This document shows, piece after piece, positions 30,811 through 42,560 of a stretch of DNA of 64,000 nucleotides (position 1 is its first letter; each line of letters starts with the position of its first letter). The stretch covers positions 9,943,501 through 10,007,500 of the forward strand of contig OX335659.1 of the NCBI GenBank assembly GCA_946894095.1. The letters are read 5' to 3'. Origin of the DNA: Incurvaria masculella. Taxonomy: Eukaryota > Arthropoda > Insecta > Lepidoptera > Incurvariidae. The notes under the pieces were generated by a model that made no database searches, was not told where the DNA came from, and was given only the letters and a program-made list of their open reading frames with translations. The position numbers and the translations under genes are program-made.

Positions 30811-31490
30811 CAACCAACTGGGACCTGTCCACCAAATATTATGATTTAAGAGTGCACGAGGAAGTAATCCACGAGATTACCACCACCCATTAAAACCCAA
30901 CCAAATATAGTATTCATAGCATTGGGCTGCAACGCATCACCCCGCACCAAACCTGGTAGCAACGAAGACGAAAAAATGTCTACACCAAGTAGAGCATCGA
31001 TAGATCCAGGATGGGCGAAATGGGTATTAGCTAGTTTTAAGCCTTGTCTAAATATCCAATGTGTAGTATCGAAACGAGAGCTGGGAAGCTCTGGACAGAT
31101 GGTTGGCAACACTAGCATGCTGACGATATTAGCAGCATGTTCAGTTTCAGTAGGCCTGATTGAGCATGATAAACTGCCAAGTGGCTCGGTTGTGGAACTA
31201 CCGACGCCGTTTATTGATACCCTATTTTTGTGAAGAGTCAGACCAAGTCATTTTTGACAAGATTCGGACAAGAAACTGACTTCTGAACGACTGTCGAGTA
31301 ATGCTCTAATTTTCAAATATTTTCCAATTTTGTCCATAACTTCAATTTGCACAGTCGATAGAAGAACAAGGTGTGTGCGTGATGTGGGAATGTTGTTAGT
31401 CAGCGCGACAGGTTGAAGTGGCAAGGGATTTGGTTGGACCGGGCAAGTCTCGGGCTCCGGGCGAGTAAAATGCAAAGGTGCTATGATGAG
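30811..31490 (-). pseudogene. Protease region remnant of the old BEL/Pao
   Basis: The peptide at 31475-31248 contains RALLDSRSEVSFLSE, where the protease DSG is changed to DSR. The peptide at 31118-30846 contains DALLGVDIFSSSLLPG and FGWVLMG, typical of the DUF1758-to-RT linker. Sequence then jumps directly to integrase, so roughly the whole RT-RNase H segment is deleted. Confidence 0.82.
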
Positions 31491-31499
31491 AGAATTTAC

Positions 31500-32600
31500 A
31501 AGTCGAGCATCGAGACTTGGATGGACAATTTTTAACTGAATGCGACGATGACAATCAATTAATACACAGCCTTTTTTCTTCAGTCAAACGAGAACGAGCG
31601 GGGGGATTCAGCTCCAGGAACTTGGGAGAGCAATAAACATTATGTGTTTCCGAACAAACGATACAGCTAGGGGCAGTAATGATGAAACATCTTTTATTTA
31701 CGTTCAAGTTGTCTTGATGAGTTGTACCCTTTTTGTCACTGTCTCTTCTCACTGCTTTTGCAGGCGGGATAGCAGAAGGGTTACCAATATTAAGGCGTGA
31801 AAACGTTTTCTTACGAAGGATTGTAATTTTTCAAACAAAGGCATCTCATCAGACTGGTGTTCGAGTTCAAATAACTCCCGGGTCACTCTGTCTAACTTGG
31901 ACCAAAATAAATGCACTAGCATGAAGTTTTTGTCTGGCAAATTGAACTTTTCGAGAATCGCTAGGTTTTCTACAAAATTCTTGTCTAGTATTTTTAGCTC
32001 GATGGCATTAGAAAATTTGACAGGCTCGCACGAAAGAAGTTTTTCATAAACCGTGGATGCGAGTTGGCGTGTGCGATTTTAATGTCGATAAAGGGTGTCA
32101 TAGGCATTTTTATAGTTTGCATTGGTGATTGGGAATCCTGCAATGAGACTGAGAGGTTCATTTTCCAAGGATAAAATCAAGTAATGTAATTTTTCAACAT
32201 CGGACATTTCCTTTTTGTTGTGCACCAATGAATTAAAAAAATCAATAAAAGGCAACCAATCTTCTAACTTCCCATAAAATGTTTCAAGAGTTTTTCGGGG
32301 AAGTTTTAGATTAGTGGTCGTGGTATGAGAGATGGAGATGGGCGCCTGGGAAGTGTTGAGGCATTTTCTTACAATGATTACATTATTATCAAACCGTTTA
32401 GTCACCTGTAGTTCATGATGCCTCGAGCCAATATCACATCTGGTCACCAATTGTATTTGTGCACTGTGAAAACTGGAAAACTTCCAACTTCGAAATCCAC
32501 TAAATCTCCTTGTGACAATTCCACTAAATTGCATAGTCTCGCTCCACACGCCACTGATCTTCACCCTCACTATTCTTACCACCCATTTTGTTTTGAAATG
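31500..32600 (-). pseudogene. Gag remnant of the old BEL/Pao
   Basis: Pieces include the DUF1759 core (KLEDWLPFIDFFNSLVHNKK, then DVEKLHYLILSL) at about 32350-32080. A second Gag piece is at 31940-31749 and a zinc-knuckle piece (CIVCSETHN) at 31752-31555. They are in different frames. Confidence 0.82.
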
Positions 32601-33031
32601 GAATACTACGAAAATAACACAAAGATAATTGTTTAGAAGAAGCTTAGGTTGAGAAGAACTGCGATGTTATAAAATAAATGCCAGTCAAATCAAATTTCGA
32701 ATCGAAATAATTTGAGACCACAAAAAATTGATTTTATGAAATTTTATAATTTTAAAAAATTTAACTGTTTCTAATAAGCATTTAGTGTTTTAAATATAAA
32801 TACGTATACAATTATGTATTAATGTACGAAAACGAGAAACATATATCCATATATATATATATATACCATGCAACAGACAAACGATATTTTTTGCTAAAAC
32901 TGAGTTATAACTTTTTTAAATTTGATGATTTTACTAATGAAAACAATTAATAATAAATACAAAAACCACTGTAAATGTAGATTATTTTAATAACTAGCTG
33001 ATGGGTCAATTATATTCGGCCGAAGATTCAA

Positions 33032-33480
33032 TGTGAGAAAACGAGAAGGGTGGACTGTATAGATACATGAAAAAGGGATGTACAATGACGAAAAAGGCAA
33101 CGAATAATTAATGAGTGCAGACAGTACCTCGTGGGGATTCGAAGTTACCTTACACTGGCGCCATTGAGGTGCAACGCTTGCGGCGTTAGGGATCCCGCAG
33201 AGGATTATCTTAGAAAATGCACTTCGCGAGGCTACCCAGGGCTAAGTAATGGTAGCGAAGGCACTATCTAGCAGCAATTGTGGAAATGAACGAAAGCGAG
33301 AAAATCAAGAGATGCTGCTTCTGGGAAGCTCAACGAAAAAGTGGCAAATGTCAAAATGGCAGTTAGTTTTTAAAATTAGATTGGTGGCATATACAATAGG
33401 ATTTGTATTTTTAAATCATAAGGTCCATTCATATGAAGCAAAGTGGGACAAGCAATTTTGGCTTTTACGAAAACTAAATA
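33032..33480 (-). repeat. 5' LTR of the old BEL/Pao (uninterrupted)
   Basis: 449 bp matching the split left LTR over its whole length with visible indels and substitutions. It keeps the pre-insertion site of the P-like element. Confidence 0.85.
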
Positions 33481-33784
33481 TAAGGTGATGAAAACAGGGG
33501 TTGATCTCGTGGTCGATTTATGAGTACATACATAGGTTAGAGTGAGGCTACGAGGTTTCCTATCAAATGTATACACTGGGAAGAGAATGAATTCCTAAGT
33601 CTCTTTTACTCAAAGTATGCGTCAATATTACAGAATGAGATATCGAATTTGTCTCTATTTCCGGTGTATGGGTTTCAGACTGCGACGCATTGTTTGTCGG
33701 CTGACTTGCGCGGCCTCCGAGCCACGTGGCTGTTTAGCTGCCCGGCAGCAAAGAATTAGGCGATGGAGAAACAGGAAGAGCTTT

Positions 33785-34245
33785 AAAGGCAAAGGCCCTG
33801 CATCCAAATCGCCAATATCTCCGTCGCCAAGCTTCATCGCCAATATGTGTATCGCCAATATTTACATCTGCGGTCCGGCCGCAGTTGCCTCGCCAGCGAC
33901 GGAGCTACGGACCCTTCACAGATCCGTCGCCACTATTCGTGTGGGTGCGAAGGCGTATGGCGGGTCGGGACATTTAACCTAACCTAACCAAACCTTATCC
34001 AACCTAACCGAACCCCGTATAACCTAACCAAACCTAATCCCACCTTAACCCAACCTAATTTACATATAACAATACCTACTTTGGCGACGCATCTGCGCCT
34101 CCAGTTTTTGGCGACGCAAATGCGCCTCCGGTTGTGGGCTACGGATTTGCGGTCGACCACAGCTACTTCGCTGGCGATGGAGATATTGCCGAGGCAGATG
34201 GTGGCGATGCAGATATTGGCGATGGGCATATGGACTACCAAGTCA
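33785..34245. repeat. Degenerate telomere-like (CCTAA)n tract between inverted arms
   Basis: 33974-34060 is built of aacctaacctaacc-like units; CCTAA is the complement of the insect telomere repeat TTAGG. On both sides lie imperfect inverted arms rich in atcgccaatatct and gcgacgg/gcgacgc strings. The left arm read forward and the right arm read on the minus strand both encode similar peptides (IANMCIANIYICG and IANICIATICLGN). No transposase or gene is seen. Confidence 0.6.
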
Positions 34246-36385
34246 AAGCAATAAATGTCAAAGTCAAAGCGTGAATCAGGTTAAAGTCTGTGAGTAATAT
34301 TATATTATCTATGGTCTGTGATTACCACCTACCACCTACAGCACATTCTCTCTTTGATTTCTCTGTGCACGCAAAGGAAGGAAGCAGTTGCAGGCGACGA
34401 ATAGAAACGAATTACGTTGTCAATTGTTAGTTCTGTTGGTTGTCTTGTCTGCCCGGTACAACTCGATAGCAAAGGTATTTCCTAATTTCAACATTTTTTT
34501 CCAGAGTTAAGAGACTACTTACGCTATTCACTTAAATAAATGTATATTAAACTAAATTAAAGGCGGTTTTCGGATTTGATGCATGCTTAGAATAACTTGA
34601 TTAAATTTTTCTTTTAAAAAAAATAACTTTTTAAATGCGGGTGTAACTAGCTAACGAGGGATGCCTGTAATCAAATAAAACACACACGAATGGGTCCGAA
34701 GTCTTTCAATATTATAGCATTATTAAATTGATGGGTATTTTCACTTCAAAGTTACCCAGGCAAATCTATTAAACAATGAAGTCGGTTAAAAAGTACTGCA
34801 ACTAATTTTCATATTGGCATGGAAAATAAAAGAGGGCTGTGCTAGACAACTCCTAGGCAGTGAGTGCATACCACATTTTACCAACCTTCTAGATAAAATA
34901 TTTCAATGCTAGCAGGATAAAGCAATATTTTTTTCAAAATTCAAAATTCACCAAAATCACCAATAATTTTGCATTTCCGGGTTCATCGAATGTATTCTGT
35001 TCGGCGTCTTCTTCAATAAACCTTTTTAACCATTTGGCTTCTGAGCGAATTACCGGGAAACTACGTTCAAATTCACGCGGCCGTGCGACGCCAGTTCAAG
35101 AAAAAAATCAGCCTTAATTTCTTTTATATGAAAGTGGACATAATTATGAGTAGTTAAATAATTACTCTTACTTACTTACTTACTTAAATAATTACTTTTT
35201 TATGCAGAAATCCTGTCCTAAGAAAGATAAAAATGTGTAAATTAAAATTACGATTGTGTTGAAATTTTTACTGTTTAAAAACATATCCAAATATATTTCT
35301 TTTTTTTTTATTTTCCATAACAACCAAGCACTCTCGATCTGATTATAGTCCGAAGACTGATGGCAGATGGATGTACCAAACAGAAAAAAAGTCCAACCAT
35401 CCAACCATATGACTACTTTGGTTAGATGGCATAAGAATTATCAAAACAAAAATTACATTAAACACACCAACTCTAACCCAAGCACAGACACAGAAGCCGA
35501 AAAATGAAAAAAAGATTGCCACAGTATAGATAGGTGGAACTGTGGACATTTGGTATCGTTAAAAAGCAAATTTATTTGGATTTTTAGTTTTGTCTCATTC
35601 ATATGTATGCGAGAATTAAAAGAACCCTCTAAAAAAATAATCCCACGCAGCCGCGCCTAGCGAACAGACACTCGTTCGATGTCGACCAAATGGAAGCCAA
35701 GGCTTTGGCCGAATTCAGTCGATATCGACCGAACATAATCCAAGGGGTTAAAATGTATAATATCACATTTATTTTGTTTTATCCCTAACCTCTGTATATT
35801 CTCATGCAGTACTTTATGAAATGCTTTTGAAAATGGAAAATGTAGCAGAACCGGCCTCTTGCAAATTTCCAGCATTTTAAGTTTCAAGCATTTGACCCAA
35901 AAATCAAAAACAAGTTAAAGTTAGGATGTGATATTTACTAAATTCACTGACTGGCTGACTGGGTGGCTGTTTCTTTCGTTCTTGTTCTTTGCCTTAAATT
36001 GTTCTACAAAAACTTTTTTGGCATTAGCATTTAGATCTAAGCACGTATTTCATCATGTGTACGGAAAACTCATAAAGTTTTCTTCTTCTTGCGGATTCTT
36101 CTTTGCAGAGTTAATAGAATCTATGGATCATTCAGTTTTTGACATAACTTCATGTAGTTGCACTACCAAAAAAGTTTAAATAAATGAAATGAAAAGTAGC
36201 GTCTACCTTTCGACAACTTTTGCCCAAATTGCTTTAACAGATGCTGCATTGGCCACACCAGCTTGTTGGTACCTCGAAGAGAGATCAACGATTCGAGCAC
36301 GGTACAAATAATTATGTAATTTGCCAAACATAATTTTTGTACGTAATTTGGTTTTGGATTGTACCTATCATAATGGTTTTAACAG
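34246..36385. other. Upstream of the isomerase gene
   Basis: Only an (ACTT)n microsatellite at 35165-35187 and unremarkable AT-rich sequence are seen. The ATG of the isomerase at 36386 is preceded by an acceptor-like ttttaacag, so a 5' UTR exon may lie in this stretch. I cannot identify it. Confidence 0.4.
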
Positions 36386-39300
36386 ATGCTGACCCGACAG
36401 CTGATGCGCGGATTCCGTAACGCTGTCCGTCTTGAAAGAAGATGCTTTGCTACAGAGCCGTCCACTTCGGAGAACCAGGTTGATCCAGTTCAGGTTGGTT
36501 GGTCTGACCGTTGTTTGTTAGAAACTAATCAGTCGCCGAGCTGGTGGGTTTGCTTGTTTGTGGAACCGCCGCACCATTATTGTTAAGACGAAGGTTGCCA
36601 ACCCAATCTGGCGGTGTGACTAGTTTATGCCGTGTGGCCGACTTTTCATGGGAAATTCGGAGTGTTGTAGGTGTCACAGCATGCAGGGACCTCGCGGTAC
36701 ATCTACTTTGACGCATTTTTATTTAGTTTACTATTTAACAAAAAATTACAGAATGATGAACGTAGCTAGGTAGTTGTGGAATGTTAAATAATTTATTTAA
36801 ACAAATTTAATTAAAAAAAAACAAACTAAAAATAGGGAAAACTAACAATTGATATCTCAAAAATGATCTGGCTATTATATCTTAAATTTTCATTCCCTAA
36901 ATATATATAGGAGCGATCCATTTTATACGTCATGCTGGTAGAGCATAGACTGCATGACCATGGCAGAGGGAGGCGGACAGCCCTAAACCTACCACCAAGT
37001 AGGGGAAGGGAACCTACAGTTTTACATGGGTTCTGAACGCATTTGTAACGCACTAATGCACTAATCCAACTCGGAAACAGAAAGAAAGTGGTGGATGACT
37101 GGGCGAGGATTTTTTTATGTACTGGACATTGAAGGCTAATACCGAACTGACCGTCAGATATTAGTCTAACACACCACATGGGAACTAGGTGCCATGCCAG
37201 GACCTTTCTTAACATGGTAATTTCTATTCAATCAATGACAACAAAAAAAATTGTACCAAGAGATGGCACAGCGCAGCTATCAGGCTCACTGCTTTAAATC
37301 TTTTAAAAAGTCTTTGATTTAATAAGTTGTAAAAAATTTGTGAATCGATTGCAAAATTGTATATTTTCCAATTTTGAGACAAAATTAAATCCTATGTTTG
37401 TAGATCACTATTTATTGGCTATTTTGCAAGTTCTAGGTACGAAAGTGGTGCCATCCTATTTCCATAGCCGTTAACGTGTATTTATGCAGTTGCGCTCATC
37501 TATTGTTCATTCCTGTGGCATTGACCTATCGATGAAACATCTAGGTCTTCTGTCATCTATGATATCATTTCATGTGCCTTATCTATATATCTTTTTTATT
37601 TTACTGGACATGGATGGCTAATACCGAACTGACCCATCAGATATTACACACCACGTGGGAACTAGGTGCCATGCCAGAACCTTTCTTATATTGTCTGGCT
37701 ACATTGAAATGGATGGAAAACACGGACAATTTTCATCGCCGCTTTGACCATCGTTCACTCAATGCGATGGTACCAACCCGGGCGGGATTAACCCTACCAC
37801 CTAGTAAGTAAGAAAGGAAACCTACAGTTTTACGTGGAATCCAAACCAGGGCCAGCCTCAACGGATGAAAATGGTCACCCATTCAGAACCTAACCGCGTT
37901 CAGAGGTGCTTCCCCAGCTTATCGAATCGCAAGACGTCGCAAACTGAGGCTGACAAACGACATGTTTAATACATCTCCCTTTACATGCCTCCAATACCGT
38001 TTCATGATCAATCAACTCAGTGACATGGGAATCTACATTTGCAGAATGAAGCCCTGGACAAAGACCTGTGCCTGCTGGTAGACGAGAAGGACAATTTCCT
38101 GGGGCCGGAGACGAAGCGCAACTGCCACAAGGTGTCGCCGGAGGGCACCGTACTGCTGCACCGCGCCTTCAGTGTATTCCTCTTCAACAAGCGCGGGGAC
38201 ATGCTGCTGCAGCGCAGGGCGAGCCACAAGGTGGGAGGGGGGCGGGGGGTAGTTACTAGGAAGGCCTAGTCTGAGTTTTAAGAGAGTCGTTACCCTATCG
38301 ATTCCCCCATACTATGGGCGATAACTGTTTACATGCTCTTAATGTTTTTTTAGGGTTTTAAAATTTTGGATTCTACAGTTTATTGTCGAAATCTTTGTAT
38401 GCATATTTAAATTTTTTATAAATATATATGAACCCCCTTTTATAAATTGGAAAAATATTTTTTTATTTCAAAATACAGCCATTTAAAAAAAAACCAAAAC
38501 ATGCGGACATAGAATGAAGCCTTCTCAAGTGATATATTTTTTTTTATTAAAATCTGACACTGCTTAGGGGAAGGGAAATGTAATGGCCTGAAAGACGATT
38601 TCGCTAGTTTAATGGCATTCACCGTGCAAAATTGTTCTCGGTCAATGGACAAAGAATCCATTTCTTAAAGAAGCTATTTTTTAAAATCTACAATTGTGGT
38701 TGACAATTATGAAATAGAATATTTTTACTATATTTCGAAAAGATCAAGATGGCTGCCACAACCTAAGCTGGTATGTGTTTGGCAGGTGACGTATCCGGAC
38801 TACTACACGAATGCCTGCTGCAGCCATCCGCTGTACCTCGAGGACAAGCAGGAGGACGTGGTGGCGGCCGCCATGCGCCGAATGAACCACGAGCTTGGCA
38901 TTCCACTTAAACAGGTCACTTTTCTCCTCATTTGTATTTCTTTGAATGGGATTTTAATCAGGCGTAAAAGTTATTAGTCTGCATACTGATACATGATTCC
39001 ATTGTGTTGTTTTGAAAGCCTAGTGGCGCGGGAGGGCCTTGCATACCAGAGGTCTGGGTTCAAATCCTTGCCACGTTCATGCATCACTTTCTTTCTCTTT
39101 TTTGAGTAGGATAAATGAATATCGTCACGAATGCGGCTCTATGGTTCGAAACCCATCTAAAACTGTAGGTACCCTTCCCCTTCTTGTTTTTTTTCAGTTC
39201 ATTGCCACAAAATGGCGTTTATTTTCTTATTTTAGAAACATACATGATTACATTATGCTGTACACGCGAAACCTTTCGGTTTGTCTGCGTGTGACAATAC

Positions 39301-41667
39301 GTGGGCTATTTAATGTTTTCATTCCAAGCAATTTTTGTTCTTTTACATTGCACATTTATATTGCATAACAGGTGGTAGGGTTTAAGCCCGCCCGGGTTGG
39401 TACCATCGCATTGGATGAAGAGATGGTAGATGTAGCTATGAAAAATTGCCCGTGTTTTCCATCCAGTTTAGTGAATGATCTTTCAAAGTATTTATTTCCA
39501 CGCAAAAAATTGCAACAAACATAATTTGTATAGAAACATCACACTTACACAAGCAATAAAAATACAGAAATACAGAAGAAAAAAATACATGCGTCCATTA
39601 AAAAAAACAATCAAATTCATCAATAAAATACAGCTAAGGTTTACAAATACACATACACATAAAATAATTCATCAATTCATCCAATAATATACAACAATAA
39701 TTTACATCCAATAAAAAATATAAGCAAAAGTCATTCTAAAAATATGAATATGGGCCCATACCATAATTTTCCATGATTAAAATAAGTATTTAAATTTACA
39801 TCATCATCATAAAGGGAAGGCACCTAATTCCTTCGGGAATGTGGTGTGTTGGGCTAATATCATAACGGTTGTTGTGTGGTATAAGCCATCCATGCCTGGT
39901 CATACATTACAATCATGGTCGAAATTATTCAGTCAAACTCATATGTATGAAATAGATGGAAATGAATAGCAGAAGATTTCATTCCTCATATTTCTAGATT
40001 TTAAAAGTTGATTAAATATTTATGAGAATGTCATCATAAATAATTTAAAAATTCCATGTGCTAGTTATTCAGTTTCAATGCCACCGTAGGCACACAATAG
40101 ATTTTAGGATAACATGCCTCGAGCCCACTACTGACAATTTCTTTATTACATACATACTTATTTAATGTTATGGATTATTTGTTTTGGAGCTTTTCTTGTA
40201 AGGCTTTGAAGTGTTGGAGGCATTAATGTTGATGCTAAATCATAATGACTTACAAAACATAGGTTCACCAATGTACTCGAGTCTGCCTTTATGGCTCACT
40301 CAATGTTATGACCGTAGTGTTGTTTCTGCCCGCAGGTCTCCCCTGAGATGTTCACGTACATGACCCGCATCCACTAGATGGACTGGGCGACGACATGCAT
40401 GTAGAGCATAATACCAACCATATCCTTCTACTATTCTGCCAGTATTTTTTATCAGATGCCATGACTAAAGAGTTTTTTTGTGTTCATTGATGCCCCAAGA
40501 AATGTTCACGTAAATGACCTGCATCTACTAGATTGATCCGGGAGCCGGCGTGCACGGCGATCTCAAGATCGACCACATCTTGTTCTAATAGATTCTGTAG
40601 CATGTTCCACCAGATGTGATCGCAGTGTCGTTTCTGTCCGCAGATGTCCCCCGAGATGTTCACGTACATGACCTGCATCCACGGATGGACCCGGGTGACG
40701 GCATGCACGGAGAGCATAAGAATGACCATATCCTGCTAATAGTCTGCCAGCATTTTTTATCAGATGCCATGACCGAAGTGTTTTTTCCATCCGCAGATGT
40801 CCCCCGAGATGTTCACGTACATGACCCGCATCCACTACATGGACCCCGGCGACGGCGTGTACGGCGAGCACGAGATCGACCACATCCTGTTCTTCCAGGG
40901 CGACGTCAAGGTCAAGCCCAATTCGGACGAGGTCTCCGAGATCGCCTTCATACCCAAGAGCGAGTTCAACTCGTGAGTGATGCTCCTTTTGTTCACACAA
41001 ACTAGGTTATAATACATTTCAAATAGCAAGTGCAGCTCAGTAAGAAACCTACACAGAACTACGGTTCGATATCATAATAATATAGGCAATCATCCCTAGA
41101 TGAAAGTGGCAATGGCAAAGTGTCCGATTTTGGCCGTGATCAATGAAAATGCATTGTGATGGACGTAAGGTCATGACAATAAGAAATCAAGCAAGATCGT
41201 GTTCTAAACATGACAATTTTAAATAGTTGTTCTCTTCATATATTACAGATGATTTTATAATTCTTATGAGCTGTGCAAATCTTTATTATTTCAAAATTCG
41301 AGTGTTCTAAAGCTGTGACTTCACAACGCCGTAAGCCAAACCTTCAAAATTCCCGAGAAAACACGGACAAGGAAGGGGACATTTTTGTTGTTACGATGAG
41401 TAATAATTGCAGTTACCTGTAATCTGTGGGGAACTTTTTCTCTACTTCATAAAATAACAATCAACACAGAAAATATTAAATATTTTGCTTTCATATACAT
41501 CCTTTAAGAAAACTATAATTTCTAGGTTCATACCGACGCTGGAGGGTCCGCTGACGCCGTGGTTCAACATGGTGCGTCGCCACCGCCTCAAGCTGTGGTG
41601 GGACAATCTGCACCGCATCAAGGAGCTAACCGAGACCCACAAGATACACAAGTTCGATAAGGAGTGA
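36386..41667 (+). CDS. IDI1: Isopentenyl-diphosphate delta-isomerase (type I), five exons, 246 aa
   Basis: Exons: 36386-36493, 38045-38230, 38786-38914, 40797-40972 and 41526-41667. All introns are GT-AG and the joined frame is open (741 nt). The enzyme interconverts isopentenyl and dimethylallyl diphosphate, the entry to terpenoid and juvenile-hormone synthesis. The Nudix-fold motifs are present: HRAFSVFLFN, NACCSHPL with the catalytic Cys pair (109-110), GEHEIDHILF with catalytic Glu (165/167) and the C-terminal LKLWWDNL. Ala108 stands where the common motif has Thr (NTCC). The N-terminus is arginine-rich and amphipathic (MLTRQLMRGFRNAVRLERR), like a mitochondrial targeting peptide. The C-terminus (KFDKE) is not a peroxisomal PTS1. 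Exon 4 is preceded by three broken tandem copies of its beginning. SINE copies fill introns 1 and 3. Confidence 0.94.
36920..37215 (-). repeat. tRNA-derived SINE in isomerase intron 1
   Basis: The SINE body is read in reverse: acctacagttttacatgggt, gaaagaaagtggtg and ggtgccatgccaggaccttt. Confidence 0.7.
37595..37880 (-). repeat. tRNA-derived SINE, second copy in isomerase intron 1
   Basis: Reverse orientation: ggtgccatgccagaaccttt, ggaaaacacggacaattttc, caatgcgatggtaccaaccc and acctacagttttacgtgg. Confidence 0.75.
38231..38785. other. Intron 2 of the isomerase gene, nothing recognised
   Basis: AT-rich intron with no supportable feature. Confidence 0.45.
39018..39925 (+). repeat. tRNA-derived SINE split by two AT-rich insertions
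   Basis: SINE parts at 39018-39185 (with B-box-like gggttcaaatcc), 39371-39475 and 39808-39905 are in order and in the same orientation. They are separated by unrelated sequence at about 39186-39370 and 39476-39807. Confidence 0.7.
39926..40299. other. Intron 3 of the isomerase gene, left of the exon-4 array
   Basis: No feature recognised. Confidence 0.4.
40310..40796 (+). pseudogene. Three tandem decayed copies of isomerase exon 4 (5' part)
   Basis: Copies start at 40336, 40490 and 40644; the real exon starts at 40797, giving periods of 154, 154 and 153 bp. Each unit holds the intron end (tttttatcagatgccatgac in units 2 to 4) and the first part of exon 4 (gagatgttcacgtacatgac). Copies 1 and 3 still have a cgcag/ccgcag acceptor; copy 2 has lost it. 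Copy 1 hits TAG after 13 codons, copy 2 has TAA at its eighth codon, and copy 3 is frameshifted into stops. The downstream half of exon 4 and its donor are not repeated. Confidence 0.92.
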
Positions 41668-41871
41668 TCACCGCAACGCATCTCCCCCGGTACGCCGCCA
41701 CCACACCAACTGGGGAGTGGGAGTGGAGTGGCCTGGCAAACTTGGTCGGAAAGTATTATTGCCTTGAGATGATGCGATGGCTCATGCAAAATGATGGTGC
41801 ATATTGTATTATTGGTCTTGCTAAAGTTATTCACTTGGAATTAGAAGCTAAGTATGTGCAGTAAATATTAC

Positions 41872-41877
41872 AATAAA
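41872..41877 (+). terminator. Candidate polyadenylation signal of the isomerase gene
   Basis: AATAAA lies 204 bp after the stop codon in an AT-rich stretch, a usual distance for a 3' UTR. Confidence 0.6.
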
Positions 41878-42560
41878 TATTTTATTATTTTTATTTATAT
41901 TTACAAAAAATGCAAGCTCGATATTCGAGCCTGCTCAATAAACCGAATTTTTTTAAGTCTATGCAAGCCCAAAATAGCTCTATAAGCTGGTCGCTCTGTA
42001 TTACGGATCATAAAAATCGAGTGATCCGCCATTTCCAGTACTCCGCCATAGGGAAAATGTTATCAAGTCCGATGCATTTATTTGTACTGTATTGGGTTTT
42101 TTCCAAAAATAGTTTTAATGCTTAACATTTTTTTTATTATTCAATACCCCCATGCCGTACGCTGGAAAAACATTCACGACGTCACAGTTGTTCCGTCTCA
42201 TAGATTTATAGCTCCTTAATGCTTGGGAACTTTTCTTTCTACTTCTTCCTAAATCCTTTATACTCCTTTGTAGTAGGGCACCCCAAGATCTCATTATTGC
42301 GTAAAAAAAATAGTGGGAATGTTCCGGGATATTGGCCACACGCAAGACTAATTCCTACCCTACAGACACAAAGACTGATTAATGTCGATAGAATGTTGCA
42401 GTTTGGACTATTATGCCAAAGGATATATTTATATATTTATAGGATAGAGGTTTAGGGTACTTTTTAGTTGCATTTACTAATTGCACCTTGGTTCACTTGT
42501 AACCAAGAAATAAATGAATACTTAAACATGCCTATGGTTAAGGATATGGTAAAAGACCAG

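Larger units (their letters stand above)
20775..33480 (-). mobile_element. Old BEL/Pao retrotransposon with two nested insertions
   Basis: The outer LTRs are 20775-22979 (split by a P-like element) and 33032-33480. Each starts TGTGAGAAAACGAG; the ends are CGAAAACTAAACA and CGAAAACTAAATA. Flanking pentamers are TAGGG and TAAGG, a decayed 5-bp target duplication. On the minus strand the internal region begins with a TTCGGCCGAATATAATT leader next to the right LTR. It ends with the purine-rich ggtgggcggaa directly before the left LTR. Gag, protease and integrase remnants lie at 29942-32600; the reverse transcriptase and RNase H are deleted. Without its nested insertions the element would be about 4.1 kb. 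Confidence 0.85.

Noticed and set aside
36230..36250. Copy of the isomerase exon-1 start (tttaacagatgctg) as a fifth partial-exon duplication
   Set aside because: Only 14 bases match the sequence at 36377-36392, which is too short to separate from chance.
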